This document shows positions 25,249-33,626 of a stretch of DNA of 64,000 nucleotides, in pieces. The notes below the pieces were generated by a model. That model searched no databases, had not been told where the DNA came from, and saw nothing but the letters and a program-made list of their open reading frames with translations. The stretch lies in the NCBI RefSeq assembly GCF_002198115.1, contig NZ_NGNR01000004.1, positions 1 to 64,000 on the forward strand. Direction: 5' to 3'. Position numbers and translations under genes: made by a program. The first letter of the stretch is position 1. The number at the start of each line of letters is the position of its first letter. The DNA comes from Robiginitalea sediminis (GTDB lineage Bacteria; Bacteroidota; Bacteroidia; Flavobacteriales; Flavobacteriaceae).

Positions 25249-25584
25249 ATGAACATAGAGAATACAAAAGCGCAAATGCGTAAGGGCGTCCTGGAGTATT
25301 GCATCCTGTCCATCCTGAAAGGGGACGACAAGTATGCCTCCGAGATCCTGGACACCCTTAAAGACGCAAAAATGCTGGTCGTGGAGGGGACCATTTACCC
25401 CCTGCTCACCCGCCTGAAGAACGCAGGGCTGCTCTCCTACCGATGGGAAGAGTCCAGCTCGGGGCCGCCCCGCAAATATTACGGGCTCACCGAAACCGGC
25501 AAGATGTTCCTCAAAGAACTGGATTCCACCTGGGACGAGCTCCGTACCGCCGTAAACGTGGTAACCAACAAAAAAAGCAAGTAA
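25249..25584 (+). CDS. PadR family transcriptional regulator
   Basis: 111 residues: AQMRKGVLEYCILSILKGDDKYASEILD is the PadR winged helix-turn-helix start, then VVEGTIYPLLTRLKNAGLLSYRW is the recognition segment and RKYYGLTETGKMFL the wing. PadR proteins usually repress a neighbouring membrane or efflux gene. The downstream PspC gene starts 1 nt after the stop, so this regulator probably controls the PspC-headGIN operon of which it is the first gene. Confidence 0.93.
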   Translation: MNIENTKAQMRKGVLEYCILSILKGDDKYASEILDTLKDAKMLVVEGTIYPLLTRLKNAGLLSYRWEESSSGPPRKYYGLTETGKMFLKELDSTWDELRTAVNVVTNKKSK

Positions 25585-25585
25585 C

Positions 25586-27322
25586 ATGAACAAGACTGTA
25601 AATATAAACCTGGCCAATATGCTTTTTCACATCGATGAAAACGCATATATGAAGCTGCAGCGCTACCTGGAGGCGATCAAGCGTTCCTTTGCCGGTACCA
25701 AGGGCAGCGACGAGATCATTGCCGATATCGAGGCCCGGATTGCCGAGCTCTTCTACGAGAAGATGGAAAACGAGCGGCAGGTCATTACCGTTAAGGAGGT
25801 AGACGAGGTCATCGCCATAATGGGACAGCCCGAGGACTACCACGTGGACGAGGACATCTTTGAGGATGAGCCGCCCCGCAGCGGCCCCCGTCCCAAAGCC
25901 CCCAAAGCCAAAAAGCTCTACCGGGACATCGACCAGAAATACATCGGCGGGGTCTGCGCCGGCCTGGAACACTACCTGGGCCTGGACGCCTTGTGGATCC
26001 GCCTGATCTTTATCATCCTGGCCGTCTTCAGCGGGTTTGGCTTTATCGCCTACATCCTGCTGTGGATCCTGGTCCCCGAAGCCGCCACCACCGCCCAGAA
26101 ACTCGATATGACCGGGGAACCGGTCAATATCAGCAACATCGAGCGCAAGGTAAAGGAGGGCTTCGACGAGGTCGCTGAAAAAGTGCGCAGCGTAGACTAC
26201 GAAAAGGTGGGGAACAAGGTGAAAAGTTCCGGGAAGACCTTCTTCGACACCCTGGGGGACATCATTATGTTCTTCTTCAAGGTAATCGGAAAATTTGTGG
26301 GCATCCTGCTGATTCTCATCGGGGCAGCGGCCCTTATCGGGCTGGTCATCGCCCTGTTCACCGTAGGGGTGGTCGATGCAGTGCACATCCCCGGGGTAGA
26401 CCTGGTGGGAATGCTGAACGACACCGACACGCCCATCTGGATTGTTTCCCTGCTGGTTTTCCTGGCGGTGGGTATCCCGTTTTTCTTCCTGATGTACCTG
26501 GGTCTGAGGATCCTGGTTACCAACCTGAAATCCATCGGGAATATCGCGAAATTCTCCCTGCTGGGGCTGTGGCTCATTGCCCTGATCTCTCTTACCGTGC
26601 TGAGTATCAAACAGGCTTCCGCCCATGCCTTTACAGGAAGCGTGACCGAGGAGCAAACCCTGGCCCTGGAACCCGGGAACGACACCCTCAGGGTTCAGTT
26701 TACGGGTGATGCCTGGGACTACGAAGCGGGCCCCGTCGTTTCGGGTATGCGCATCCGCTACAACGAAAACGACCAGGCCATGCTTTACTCCGACGACCTC
26801 TTGCTGGACATCCGCAAGTCCGAGGATTCCACCGCCTCCCTGCGCCTGCGCAAGGATGCCGATGGCCGCTCCTACGAGGATGCCCGCCAGCGCGCGGGGC
26901 AGATCCTCTATACCTATACCTTCAGCGACAACACCCTACGCCTGGACAACGCCTTCTCCACGGACGTGGTCAACAAGGTCCGGGACCAGGAAATGCGCCT
27001 GACCCTCTACCTGCCCGAAGGCACGCACCTGCGGTTTAATTCCGGGGCACGGGATTACATCGGCCGGCGCACCCAGACCGACAGGGATCTGTACCGCAAG
27101 GACATTGCCCGCTACCAATGGGTGATGGATCCCGATGGGACACTCATCTGCCAGGACTGCCCGCCTGAAATCGAGTCCGGATACGACCGGGATGGGGAGG
27201 GCCACATCATTATAGACGAGGAAGGCGTGGACATCGACATCAAGGATGACCAGGAGAACATCCGCGTAAAGATTAACGAGGACGGGGTCAAGATCCGCGC
27301 CAACGAACGGAACAGGCCCTGA
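25586..27322 (+). CDS. PspC domain envelope-stress membrane protein
   Basis: 578 residues. The N-terminal ~90 residues are soluble (NLANMLFHIDENAYMKLQRYLEAIKRSF) with an acidic segment up to ~105. A PspC domain follows: KLYRDIDQKYIGGVCAGLEHYLGLD, then a membrane helix with FIAYILLWILVP. Further helices occupy ~220-350. A beta-rich periplasmic C-terminal part carries GYDRDGEGHIIIDEEG near the end. PspC proteins respond to membrane stress and PadR is the common partner in Bacteroidota. Cotranscribed with padR (1-nt gap). Confidence 0.85.
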   Translation: MNKTVNINLANMLFHIDENAYMKLQRYLEAIKRSFAGTKGSDEIIADIEARIAELFYEKMENERQVITVKEVDEVIAIMGQPEDYHVDEDIFEDEPPRSGPRPKAPKAKKLYRDIDQKYIGGVCAGLEHYLGLDALWIRLIFIILAVFSGFGFIAYILLWILVPEAATTAQKLDMTGEPVNISNIERKVKEGFDEVAEKVRSVDYEKVGNKVKSSGKTFFDTLGDIIMFFFKVIGKFVGILLILIGAAALIGLVIALFTVGVVDAVHIPGVDLVGMLNDTDTPIWIVSLLVFLAVGIPFFFLMYLGLRILVTNLKSIGNIAKFSLLGLWLIALISLTVLSIKQASAHAFTGSVTEEQTLALEPGNDTLRVQFTGDAWDYEAGPVVSGMRIRYNENDQAMLYSDDLLLDIRKSEDSTASLRLRKDADGRSYEDARQRAGQILYTYTFSDNTLRLDNAFSTDVVNKVRDQEMRLTLYLPEGTHLRFNSGARDYIGRRTQTDRDLYRKDIARYQWVMDPDGTLICQDCPPEIESGYDRDGEGHIIIDEEGVDIDIKDDQENIRVKINEDGVKIRANERNRP

Positions 27323-27446
27323 CGGTTCATCCTGCGAATCCGACAGTTCGGTCGGGTCAGCTGGGAAAACCCCTTCCGCTTGCGGAAATTTGGGTCATCA
27401 ATAACAACATCAACATTCAAAAAACACAAATCAAAAAACGAAGACC

Positions 27447-28169
27447 ATGACAACACTTGCCAGAATGACCATCGCCCTGATCCTTGCCCTTTTGGCCTCC
27501 TCCTGTATGTTAGACGTAAACTGGGGGTCCGGCAAACGCGGCAACGGGGTGGTCGTTGAAGAAACCCGAAGCGTAAACGAATCCTTTACGGCCATTACCG
27601 CCTCCGAAGGCATAGACGTCTATGTGACCCAGGATGCCGATTTCTCCATCCGCGTGGAGGCCGATGAGAATGTCATCGAACTCATCGGAACCGATATCGA
27701 AGGGGGCAAACTCCGCGTACACGCCATCGAAAACATCGGCCGGGCTACCAAGAAGGTCTATGTAAGCCTGCCGGAGGTAACCGCCCTGTACGCCTCAAGC
27801 GGGGCCGACCTGCGTGGGGAAGGGACCATCGAAGCCTCAAAAATCCGCCTGGATGCCTCCAGCGGGGCAGACCTTAGGGTGGTCCTGCAGGCAGACGAAG
27901 TGGAAGCCGATTGCAGCAGCGGGGCCGACATCGTGGTAAGCGGGCGCGCCAACCTGTTGTATGCCGACGCCAGCAGTGGGTCCGACATCAAGGCCCAGGA
28001 CCTGGAAACCCAGGTGTGCAATGCCAATGCCAGCAGCGGGGCCGATATCCGGGTTTACGCGACAGAGACCCTTACTGCCCATGCCACCAGCGGGGCCGAC
28101 ATCCACTACAGCGGAGACGCTCAGGTGGAAACCCGCAAGTCTGCTTCGGGAAGCGTACACCGGTATTAA
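27447..28169 (+). CDS. head GIN domain (DUF2807) lipoprotein with SSGAD beta-helix repeats
   Basis: 240 residues with a lipoprotein signal (lipobox LLASSC). The domain begins FTAITASEGIDVYVTQ, the GIN-head pattern. From ~112 to 215 there are at least six SSGAD/SSGSD/TSGAD motifs spaced by about 20 residues (SSGADLRG, SSGADLRV, SSGADIVV, SSGSDIKA, SSGADIRV, TSGADIHY), the rungs of a right-handed beta-helix. The product is an outer-layer lipoprotein of unknown function, frequently found next to PadR-PspC genes as here. A strong terminator follows. Confidence 0.85.
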   Translation: MTTLARMTIALILALLASSCMLDVNWGSGKRGNGVVVEETRSVNESFTAITASEGIDVYVTQDADFSIRVEADENVIELIGTDIEGGKLRVHAIENIGRATKKVYVSLPEVTALYASSGADLRGEGTIEASKIRLDASSGADLRVVLQADEVEADCSSGADIVVSGRANLLYADASSGSDIKAQDLETQVCNANASSGADIRVYATETLTAHATSGADIHYSGDAQVETRKSASGSVHRY

Positions 28170-28214
28170 ACACTACCGTAATTCATCAATCAGAACGCGA
28201 GCCGTCAGGTTCGG

Positions 28215-28242
28215 GCCCCTGCCAAAAGCAGGGGCTTTTTTT
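28215..28242 (+). terminator. terminator of the PadR-PspC-headGIN operon
   Basis: GCCCCTGC (28215-28222) pairs with GCAGGGGC (28228-28235) over the loop CAAAA, followed by seven T (28236-28242). It is 46 nt after the headGIN stop and ends just before an ATG (28243) in frame with the epimerase gene. Confidence 0.92.
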
Positions 28243-28284
28243 ATGGTCCAAATCCGTACCTTAGGGTTTCTAAACCCGGTACGA

Positions 28285-29316
28285 TTGAAACTCCAAACCC
28301 AAACCTATACCCTGGAACTGACCCATAGCTTCGGGATTTCCAGGGAGCGACACGATACGCAGGACACCCTCATTGCCGCACTTTCCGACAGTGGGCATAC
28401 CGGTTTCGGCGAGGCTACCTCCAACCCCTACTACGGGACCACGGTTGCCGCCATGGCGGCCGAAATTGAAGCGGTGCGACCGTCCATCGAAGCCTTCCCC
28501 GGAGGAACGCCGGAGGCCTTTTACGAGATGCTGGAAGGCCTGGGGTTGTCTGCCTTTTCCCGCTGTGCCCTGGACCTGGCTTACAACGACCTTTACGGTA
28601 AGAAACTGGGGCGCCCCTTGTATGAGATCTGGGGGACCTCCCCGGAGCACTTGCCCCTAACCAACTATACCATCGGGCTGGATACCCCGGAGGTCATGGT
28701 CGCTAAAATGCTGGAAAAGCCGTGGCCGGTCTATAAGATTAAACTGGGTACGGACCAGGATGTGGCCCTGGTGGAGGAATTGCGCCGGCATACCGATGCG
28801 GTGTTCCGCGTGGACGCCAACTGCGCCTGGACGGCCCGGGAGACCATCGCCAATTCCCATGCCCTGAAGGACCTGGGGGTGGAATTCATCGAACAGCCCC
28901 TCCCGGCCGATGCCTGGGAAGCTATGGAACAGGTGCAGCACTATTCGGCCCTTCCCATCATGGCAGACGAAAGCTGCATTGTGGAGGCCGATGTGGCCCG
29001 CTGCGCCCTGCATTTCCACGGGATTAATATCAAGCTCACCAAATGCGGGGGTCTCACCCCTGCCCGGCGCATGATCCGGGAAGGACGGAGCCTGGGGCTG
29101 AAAGTGATGGTGGGTTGTATGACAGAATCCACTGTGGGCATTTCGGCCATTGCCCAGCTCCTGCCCCAACTCGATTACGTGGATATGGACGGGGCGCTGC
29201 TGCTCCGCAACGATATCGCCACCGGGGTACGCATCACCGATGCGGCCGAGGTAGTCTATCCGGAAACCGGTGGCAGCGGGGTCGCCCTGCTCCACCCCAT
29301 GCCGCTGCGGGCATGA
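28285..29316 (+). CDS. dipeptide epimerase (L-Ala-D/L-Glu epimerase), enolase superfamily
   Basis: 343 residues if read from the TTG at 28285 (MKLQTQTYTLELTHSFGIS), preferred because the ATG at 28243 touches the previous terminator while a near-consensus -7 (TACCTTAG, 28257-28264) lies between. Enolase-superfamily residues: KxK in YKIKLG (catalytic Lys), DANCAW, EQPL and ADES (metal Asp, Glu, Asp) and IKLTKCGG (second Lys). It epimerises Ala-Glu from murein and supports peptidoglycan recycling. The stop overlaps the next gene's ATG by 4 bp, so both are translationally coupled. Confidence 0.88.
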   Translation: MKLQTQTYTLELTHSFGISRERHDTQDTLIAALSDSGHTGFGEATSNPYYGTTVAAMAAEIEAVRPSIEAFPGGTPEAFYEMLEGLGLSAFSRCALDLAYNDLYGKKLGRPLYEIWGTSPEHLPLTNYTIGLDTPEVMVAKMLEKPWPVYKIKLGTDQDVALVEELRRHTDAVFRVDANCAWTARETIANSHALKDLGVEFIEQPLPADAWEAMEQVQHYSALPIMADESCIVEADVARCALHFHGINIKLTKCGGLTPARRMIREGRSLGLKVMVGCMTESTVGISAIAQLLPQLDYVDMDGALLLRNDIATGVRITDAAEVVYPETGGSGVALLHPMPLRA

Positions 29317-30380
29317 ACGTCCAGGTAAAGGGCATCCCCGGTCCTGAAATCACCGCCAATGGCCGGAAGTATCTGTATTTTGGCGGCACCTCCTACCTGG
29401 GCCTGCAGCACGCGCCCCGGTTCCGGGAGCTGTACGCATCAAATACCATGGCCTACGGCACCCATTGGGGCGCCTCCCGCAGCGGGAATGTCACCCTTGC
29501 CTTATACGGGGAAGCCGAAACGGCGCTGGCTGCAAAAGCCGGGGCCGGCGGGGCCCTTACGCTGTCTTCCGGGTTTCTGGCGGGCCGGCTGCTTACCGAC
29601 CGTTTCAGCGCTCCTGCCTACCGCTGCTTTTTTGCCCCTACCTCCCATGCCGCACTGCTCCCGCCAGGGGCCGGCAGGGCAGCAGACTGGCCGTCCCTGG
29701 TGCAGGCCGTGACCCGGCATCTCGAATCGGGTGCCCCGCAAACCCCTGTCATCTTTACCGACAGTCTGGATTTTTCCGAAGGGCCCCGCATGGTGGTCTC
29801 CGAGCTCGCATCCCTGCCTTCCGGGCAGTGTATCCTGGTGGTAGATGACTCCCATGGGTTGGGTCTGATCGGGGAAAACGGCTGGGGCACGTACCCGGCA
29901 TTTGCCGAGGTGGGCTTCAGGGAGGTAATCCTGTGCGGGTCCATGGGCAAGGCCCTTGGAATTACGGCTGGGCTAATTTTGGGGCCTGCATCCCGCATAT
30001 CGGACATCAAACAGGAGCCCCTTTTCAGCGGGGCAAGCCCACCACCCCCTGCCGCCCTGGCCACCTACCTGCAAGCCGAGGCCGAAGGGTTACTTACCGG
30101 CCAGCGCGGGCGGCTTGACGGGCACTGTACCACCCTGGCTTCCCGGGAGGGGCTCCCGCCCTCCCTGAAGTGGATGCCCGGATACCCGGTTTTCACCTTC
30201 CGCAACCCCGGCCTGGTAGACTTCCTGGAGAAGGCGGGGATCCTGGTCACCCATTTTGACTACACGGCAGACGGGCCTGCAGCATCGCCCAGCAGGATCG
30301 TGCTGAGCGCCGCCCACACTACGGAACATATGGAGCGACTGGCAGAGGTGTTAACGGAATTCCAGAAAATTCAGAGCTAG
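29313..30380 (+). CDS. AONS-like PLP-dependent enzyme (class I/II aminotransferase fold)
   Basis: 355 residues, starting at the ATG 29313 that overlaps the epimerase stop (ATGA). Alpha-oxoamine synthase features: YLYFGGTSYLGLQ near the start, THWGASRSGN, VVDDSHGLGLIG (Asp pairs with PLP nitrogen) and the PLP-Lys213 in CGSMGKALGIT. The family includes BioF and KBL, which condense amino acids with acyl-CoA, but this member is short and diverged and has no biotin genes nearby. Its coupling to a dipeptide epimerase suggests a role in handling amino acids from murein or peptides. The exact reaction is unknown. Confidence 0.78.
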   Translation: MNVQVKGIPGPEITANGRKYLYFGGTSYLGLQHAPRFRELYASNTMAYGTHWGASRSGNVTLALYGEAETALAAKAGAGGALTLSSGFLAGRLLTDRFSAPAYRCFFAPTSHAALLPPGAGRAADWPSLVQAVTRHLESGAPQTPVIFTDSLDFSEGPRMVVSELASLPSGQCILVVDDSHGLGLIGENGWGTYPAFAEVGFREVILCGSMGKALGITAGLILGPASRISDIKQEPLFSGASPPPPAALATYLQAEAEGLLTGQRGRLDGHCTTLASREGLPPSLKWMPGYPVFTFRNPGLVDFLEKAGILVTHFDYTADGPAASPSRIVLSAAHTTEHMERLAEVLTEFQKIQS

Positions 30381-30421
30381 GACTACTTTCCTGAAAGACC
30401 CATAATTTTTGATTGTGCTAC

Positions 30422-30453
30422 TTGACACTATATCAATAATTATTGTATCTTTT
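30422..30453 (+). promoter_or_regulatory. putative promoter of the lipocalin-like gene
   Basis: TTG at 30422-30424, a 21-nt spacer and TATCTTTT at 30446-30453 (one mismatch to TAnnTTTG). The ATG at 30486 follows 32 nt later. The region is AT-rich compared with its surroundings. Confidence 0.55.
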
Positions 30454-30485
30454 TAACACTTTATTAACCTTATACCGTGTTGACT

Positions 30486-30932
30486 ATGAAAAAATACATC
30501 GGACCGATCCTGCTCGTCGTAGTCTTCCTGACGAGCGTGGCCATGACCACCCGGGCACCTGAACCTATGCATAGCCTGGAAGGCACCTGGGAACTGGAGA
30601 GCTTCTGTAATTTCAGCTCAGACGACCAGGCCGACACCGTAAGGCTGGTGGAGGGCTACCGGCAGGTAAAAATGTACTATAACGGAAAAGTGATGTGGTC
30701 GCGGACAGACCCCAACGATACCATTGGCCGCTTCGGCTTTGGCTCATACCGCATCACCTCAGACGAGCTGATCGAAACCATCGAATACGGGGATTATTAC
30801 TTCATGCAGGCCCTGGACACCATCCGGGAATTCCGATTCGAACTAATCCTGGACGGGGATACCTATAGCCAGATTACCATAGACGAGGAAGGCAACCGCA
30901 CCTTCTCGGAAAACTACCGGAAGGTACGTTAG
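30486..30932 (+). CDS. secreted lipocalin-like hypothetical protein
   Basis: 148 residues from the ATG at 30486 (MKKYIG), with a signal peptide ending near TTRAP. The mature part opens with SLEGTWELESFCNF, the lipocalin-like G-x-W signature, then strands YRQVKMYYNGKVMW and YGSYRI-type segments (FGFGSYRITSDELIETIEYG). It ends as a small beta-barrel of unknown ligand. A longer version starting at 30477 is possible. It is monocistronic with its own terminator. Confidence 0.7.
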   Translation: MKKYIGPILLVVVFLTSVAMTTRAPEPMHSLEGTWELESFCNFSSDDQADTVRLVEGYRQVKMYYNGKVMWSRTDPNDTIGRFGFGSYRITSDELIETIEYGDYYFMQALDTIREFRFELILDGDTYSQITIDEEGNRTFSENYRKVR

Positions 30933-30950
30933 GCCGCAGATAGCGTAAAG

Positions 30951-30983
30951 AAAAACGCCCGGGGGTATCCCGGGCGTTTTTTT
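30951..30983. terminator. bidirectional terminator between lipocalin-like gene and trxB
   Basis: AACGCCCGGG (30954-30963) pairs with CCCGGGCGTT (30969-30978), 10 bp over a 5-nt loop. A T-run (30977-30983) follows on the plus strand, and the A-run at 30951-30955 provides a U-tract on the minus strand. It lies between convergent genes (plus stop 30932, trxB stop 31002). Confidence 0.9.
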
Positions 30984-31001
30984 ATTCCTGTGTATGGGGG
31001 C

Positions 31002-31967
31002 CTAGCCAACTTCCTGGGTGGATTCCACCTCCTGCAGGTAGCGTTCGGCATCCAGCGCGGCCATACAGCCGGTCCCGGCAGCCGTTACCGCCTGGCGGTA
31101 CTCTTTGTCCTGGACATCCCCGCTGGCAAAAACCCCGGGTTTGTTGGTCTTGGTCGATTTCCCATGGGTAATGATATACCCGGTCGGGTCCATCTCCAGC
31201 TGGCCCTTAAAGATATCCGTATTGGGTTTGTGGCCGATGGCGATAAAAAGACCGGTAATGGCAATATCCTCCTTCTCGCCGGTCTGGTTGTTAACCATCC
31301 GAAGGCCTTCCACCACCTGCTCGCCCAAAACCTCATCTACCTCGGTGTTGAAGCGGATCTCGATATTCGGGATGCTCATCACCCGGTTTTGCATGGCCTT
31401 GGAGGCCCGCAACTGGTCCTTGCGCACCAGCATGGTGACTTTTTTACAGATTTTCGCCAGGTAGGACGCTTCTTCGGCCGCGGTATCCCCGCCTCCTACT
31501 ATGGCGACTTCCTGCCCCCGGTAAAAGAACCCGTCGCAAACAGCACAGGCGGAAACGCCCCCGCCCCGCAAGCGCTGCTCGCTGGGCAGACCCAGGTACT
31601 TGGCAGAAGCCCCGGTGGCAATTATGACAGTTTCGGCCTCTACGGTGGTTTGCCCGTCTATGGTAACCCGGTGGATCCCCCCGGGCTCATCGCTGAAGGC
31701 CACCTCGGTAGCCATCCCGATGCGTACCTCGGTCCCGAACCGCTCCGCCTGTTGCTGGAGCTGGACCATCATGGTGGGGCCGTCTATGCCCTCCGGATAG
31801 CCCGGGAAATTCTCCACCTCCGTGGTGGTAGTGAGTTGGCCTCCGGGTTCCATCCCGGTATAGATTATGGGTTTGAGGTCAGCACGGGCAGCGTAGATGG
31901 CTGCAGTATACCCTGCAGGGCCGGAGCCCAGGATAAGGGTTTTGATGCGTTCAATGGGTTGCGACAT
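31002..31967 (-). CDS. trxB: thioredoxin-disulfide reductase
   Basis: 321 residues from MSQPIERIKTLILGSGPAG; a start four codons earlier (31979) is possible but the shorter one fits the family's N-terminus. FAD-binding GSGPAG at 14-19, redox pair Cys141-A-V-Cys144, NADPH-binding GGGDTAAEEA, and the C-terminal FASGDVQDKEYRQA block complete the low-Mr thioredoxin reductase. It keeps thioredoxin reduced, supporting peroxide defence and nucleotide reduction. It lies 73 nt downstream of the sulfatase gene and shares the terminator at 30951-30983. Confidence 0.95.
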   Translation of the reverse strand: MSQPIERIKTLILGSGPAGYTAAIYAARADLKPIIYTGMEPGGQLTTTTEVENFPGYPEGIDGPTMMVQLQQQAERFGTEVRIGMATEVAFSDEPGGIHRVTIDGQTTVEAETVIIATGASAKYLGLPSEQRLRGGGVSACAVCDGFFYRGQEVAIVGGGDTAAEEASYLAKICKKVTMLVRKDQLRASKAMQNRVMSIPNIEIRFNTEVDEVLGEQVVEGLRMVNNQTGEKEDIAITGLFIAIGHKPNTDIFKGQLEMDPTGYIITHGKSTKTNKPGVFASGDVQDKEYRQAVTAAGTGCMAALDAERYLQEVESTQEVG

Positions 31968-32040
31968 GTCCTGATACATTAGATTTCCGGGTTAAAAGTA
32001 GCGGATTCGGGCCGGACCTTACAGTAAAAGTTATCAACAG

Positions 32041-33591
32041 TTACGGGGCCTCGGCGGCTTCCCACTCCCGTAACCTGAAGCCCGGCGCCTCTGGCTGGCG
32101 ATACTCCCGGCGCAACAGGTCAAGGAGGCTGTCGCGCACCTGGGGGAGGGCCGTGGATAAGTCCTGCTGTTCGGCGGGGTCCTCCCAAAGGTCGAAGAGC
32201 TCCGGCCCCGGGTTGCGCAGGGAGTCATTCAGCCCGCGCTGCAGGAGCTTCCACCTGCCGGCCCGGATGGCCAGCTGCCCCCCGTACTCCGGGAAGGCCC
32301 AGACCATGGCCTGGTGCTGCTGCTGGCCGGGTTGTCCCAGCAGGGTTGGCAGGAAACTAAGCCCATCTGCCGTTTCCGGTACTTCAAACCCGGTAAGTTC
32401 GGCCAGTGTGGGAAGAACGTCGTATTGGGCAGAAGGGTGGTCCGTACGGCTGCCCGCGACTATGCGCGATGGCCAGTGGGCAATAAGGGGTACGCGGATG
32501 CCTCCTTCGTACACAAAGCCCTTTCCCCTCCCGTAACCGGGGCGGAAGGGGCCTGCGCTGGCGAACCACTCCGGGTCTGCACCCCCTGCATAGGAAGGCC
32601 CGTTGTCCGAACTGAAAAGGATCAGGGTATTCTCGTACAGCCCCCGGGCCTTAAGCTGGTCTATCAGGCGGCCGATATTCTCGTCCAGATAGGAAACCAT
32701 GGCGGCGTAGGCGGCCCGGGGTGAAGCCTGGGGGAAATACCCGAAGCCCTTCCCGGCCCGGTAGGGTTCCTCCTCCCCGAATTTTTCCCTGTAATAATCC
32801 ACCCACCGCTCCGGCGCCTGAAGGGGCACGTGTGGGATTGGGGTGGCCCAGTACAGGAAAAAGGGCTTTTCCGAGGGCTCCTCCACAAAAGCGCTGAGGG
32901 CCTCGAAAATCCGGTCCGGGGCGTAATCGCGTTGCCGGAATACCGCGTAATCGGCCTCTTCAGTATCCTCAAATCCGGTATGTGGGGCAAGGGTGTCATT
33001 GTCCAGGGGGACCCGTACCAGGTCGGAATATAAATGCAGCGGATAGTAGGTATGCGCCTGCCGCTGGCAGTTATACCCGTAAAAGCGGTCGAACCCCATT
33101 TTGGTTGGCACCGAGTGGGTATGGGGCGCCCCCAACCCCCATTTCCCGAACATCCCGGTTCGGTACCCCATTTCCCGGAGGTATTGGGGCAGGAGTTTCT
33201 CGCCCTCCGGGAGGGGACGTTGCCCCTCCAGGGTAGAGTCTGCCGCCATGGCGCGGTAATCCCATACCGGACCCCGGCTGGCCCATTCGTCATTGCCGCG
33301 GATATAGGCATGGCCGGCGTGCTTGCCGGTGAGCAGCATATAACGGGATGGGGCGCATACCGGGGCCCCGGCATAGTGTTGGGAAAATACCATCCCTGCC
33401 GCGGCCAGCCGGTCCAGGTTGGGGGTTTCGATCAGGCGTTGACCGTAAGGCCCGATATCCCCGTACCCCAGGTCGTCTGCCAGGATATAGATAATATTGG
33501 GCGGTCCGGGGTTTTGGGTGTCCCGGCTGCAGGAAACGGTCCAGAGCAGCGGCAGGGCGCACAGGAATCGGAGGAGTACCTTAAAACGCAT
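32041..33591 (-). CDS. sulfatase (arylsulfatase-like) lipoprotein
   Basis: 516 residues from the ATG at 33591, which gives a lipoprotein signal (lipobox TVSC, Cys21); the longer frame overlaps the neighbouring adaptor gene and is rejected. Sulfatase features: PNIIYILADDLGYGDIG (metal Asp pair), the formylglycine site Cys79-A-P-S-R at 79-83, LLTGKHAGH, and the second metal site FSSDNGPSY. It needs the maturase AnsME or FGE, not in this window. In marine Bacteroidota such enzymes desulfate algal glycans, but no polysaccharide locus is nearby; the gene sits between trxB and a copper operon. Confidence 0.9.
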   Translation of the reverse strand: MRFKVLLRFLCALPLLWTVSCSRDTQNPGPPNIIYILADDLGYGDIGPYGQRLIETPNLDRLAAAGMVFSQHYAGAPVCAPSRYMLLTGKHAGHAYIRGNDEWASRGPVWDYRAMAADSTLEGQRPLPEGEKLLPQYLREMGYRTGMFGKWGLGAPHTHSVPTKMGFDRFYGYNCQRQAHTYYPLHLYSDLVRVPLDNDTLAPHTGFEDTEEADYAVFRQRDYAPDRIFEALSAFVEEPSEKPFFLYWATPIPHVPLQAPERWVDYYREKFGEEEPYRAGKGFGYFPQASPRAAYAAMVSYLDENIGRLIDQLKARGLYENTLILFSSDNGPSYAGGADPEWFASAGPFRPGYGRGKGFVYEGGIRVPLIAHWPSRIVAGSRTDHPSAQYDVLPTLAELTGFEVPETADGLSFLPTLLGQPGQQQHQAMVWAFPEYGGQLAIRAGRWKLLQRGLNDSLRNPGPELFDLWEDPAEQQDLSTALPQVRDSLLDLLRREYRQPEAPGFRLREWEAAEAP

Positions 33592-33626
33592 TCCAGGGTG
33601 TTTCCCCACAAGATAGGCAAAAGGAC

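Noticed and set aside
28243-28284. ATG start of the dipeptide epimerase at 28243
   Set aside because: It directly abuts the T-run of a strong terminator; a near-consensus -7 element and the TTG at 28285 give a better-placed start. Not excluded if read-through is common.
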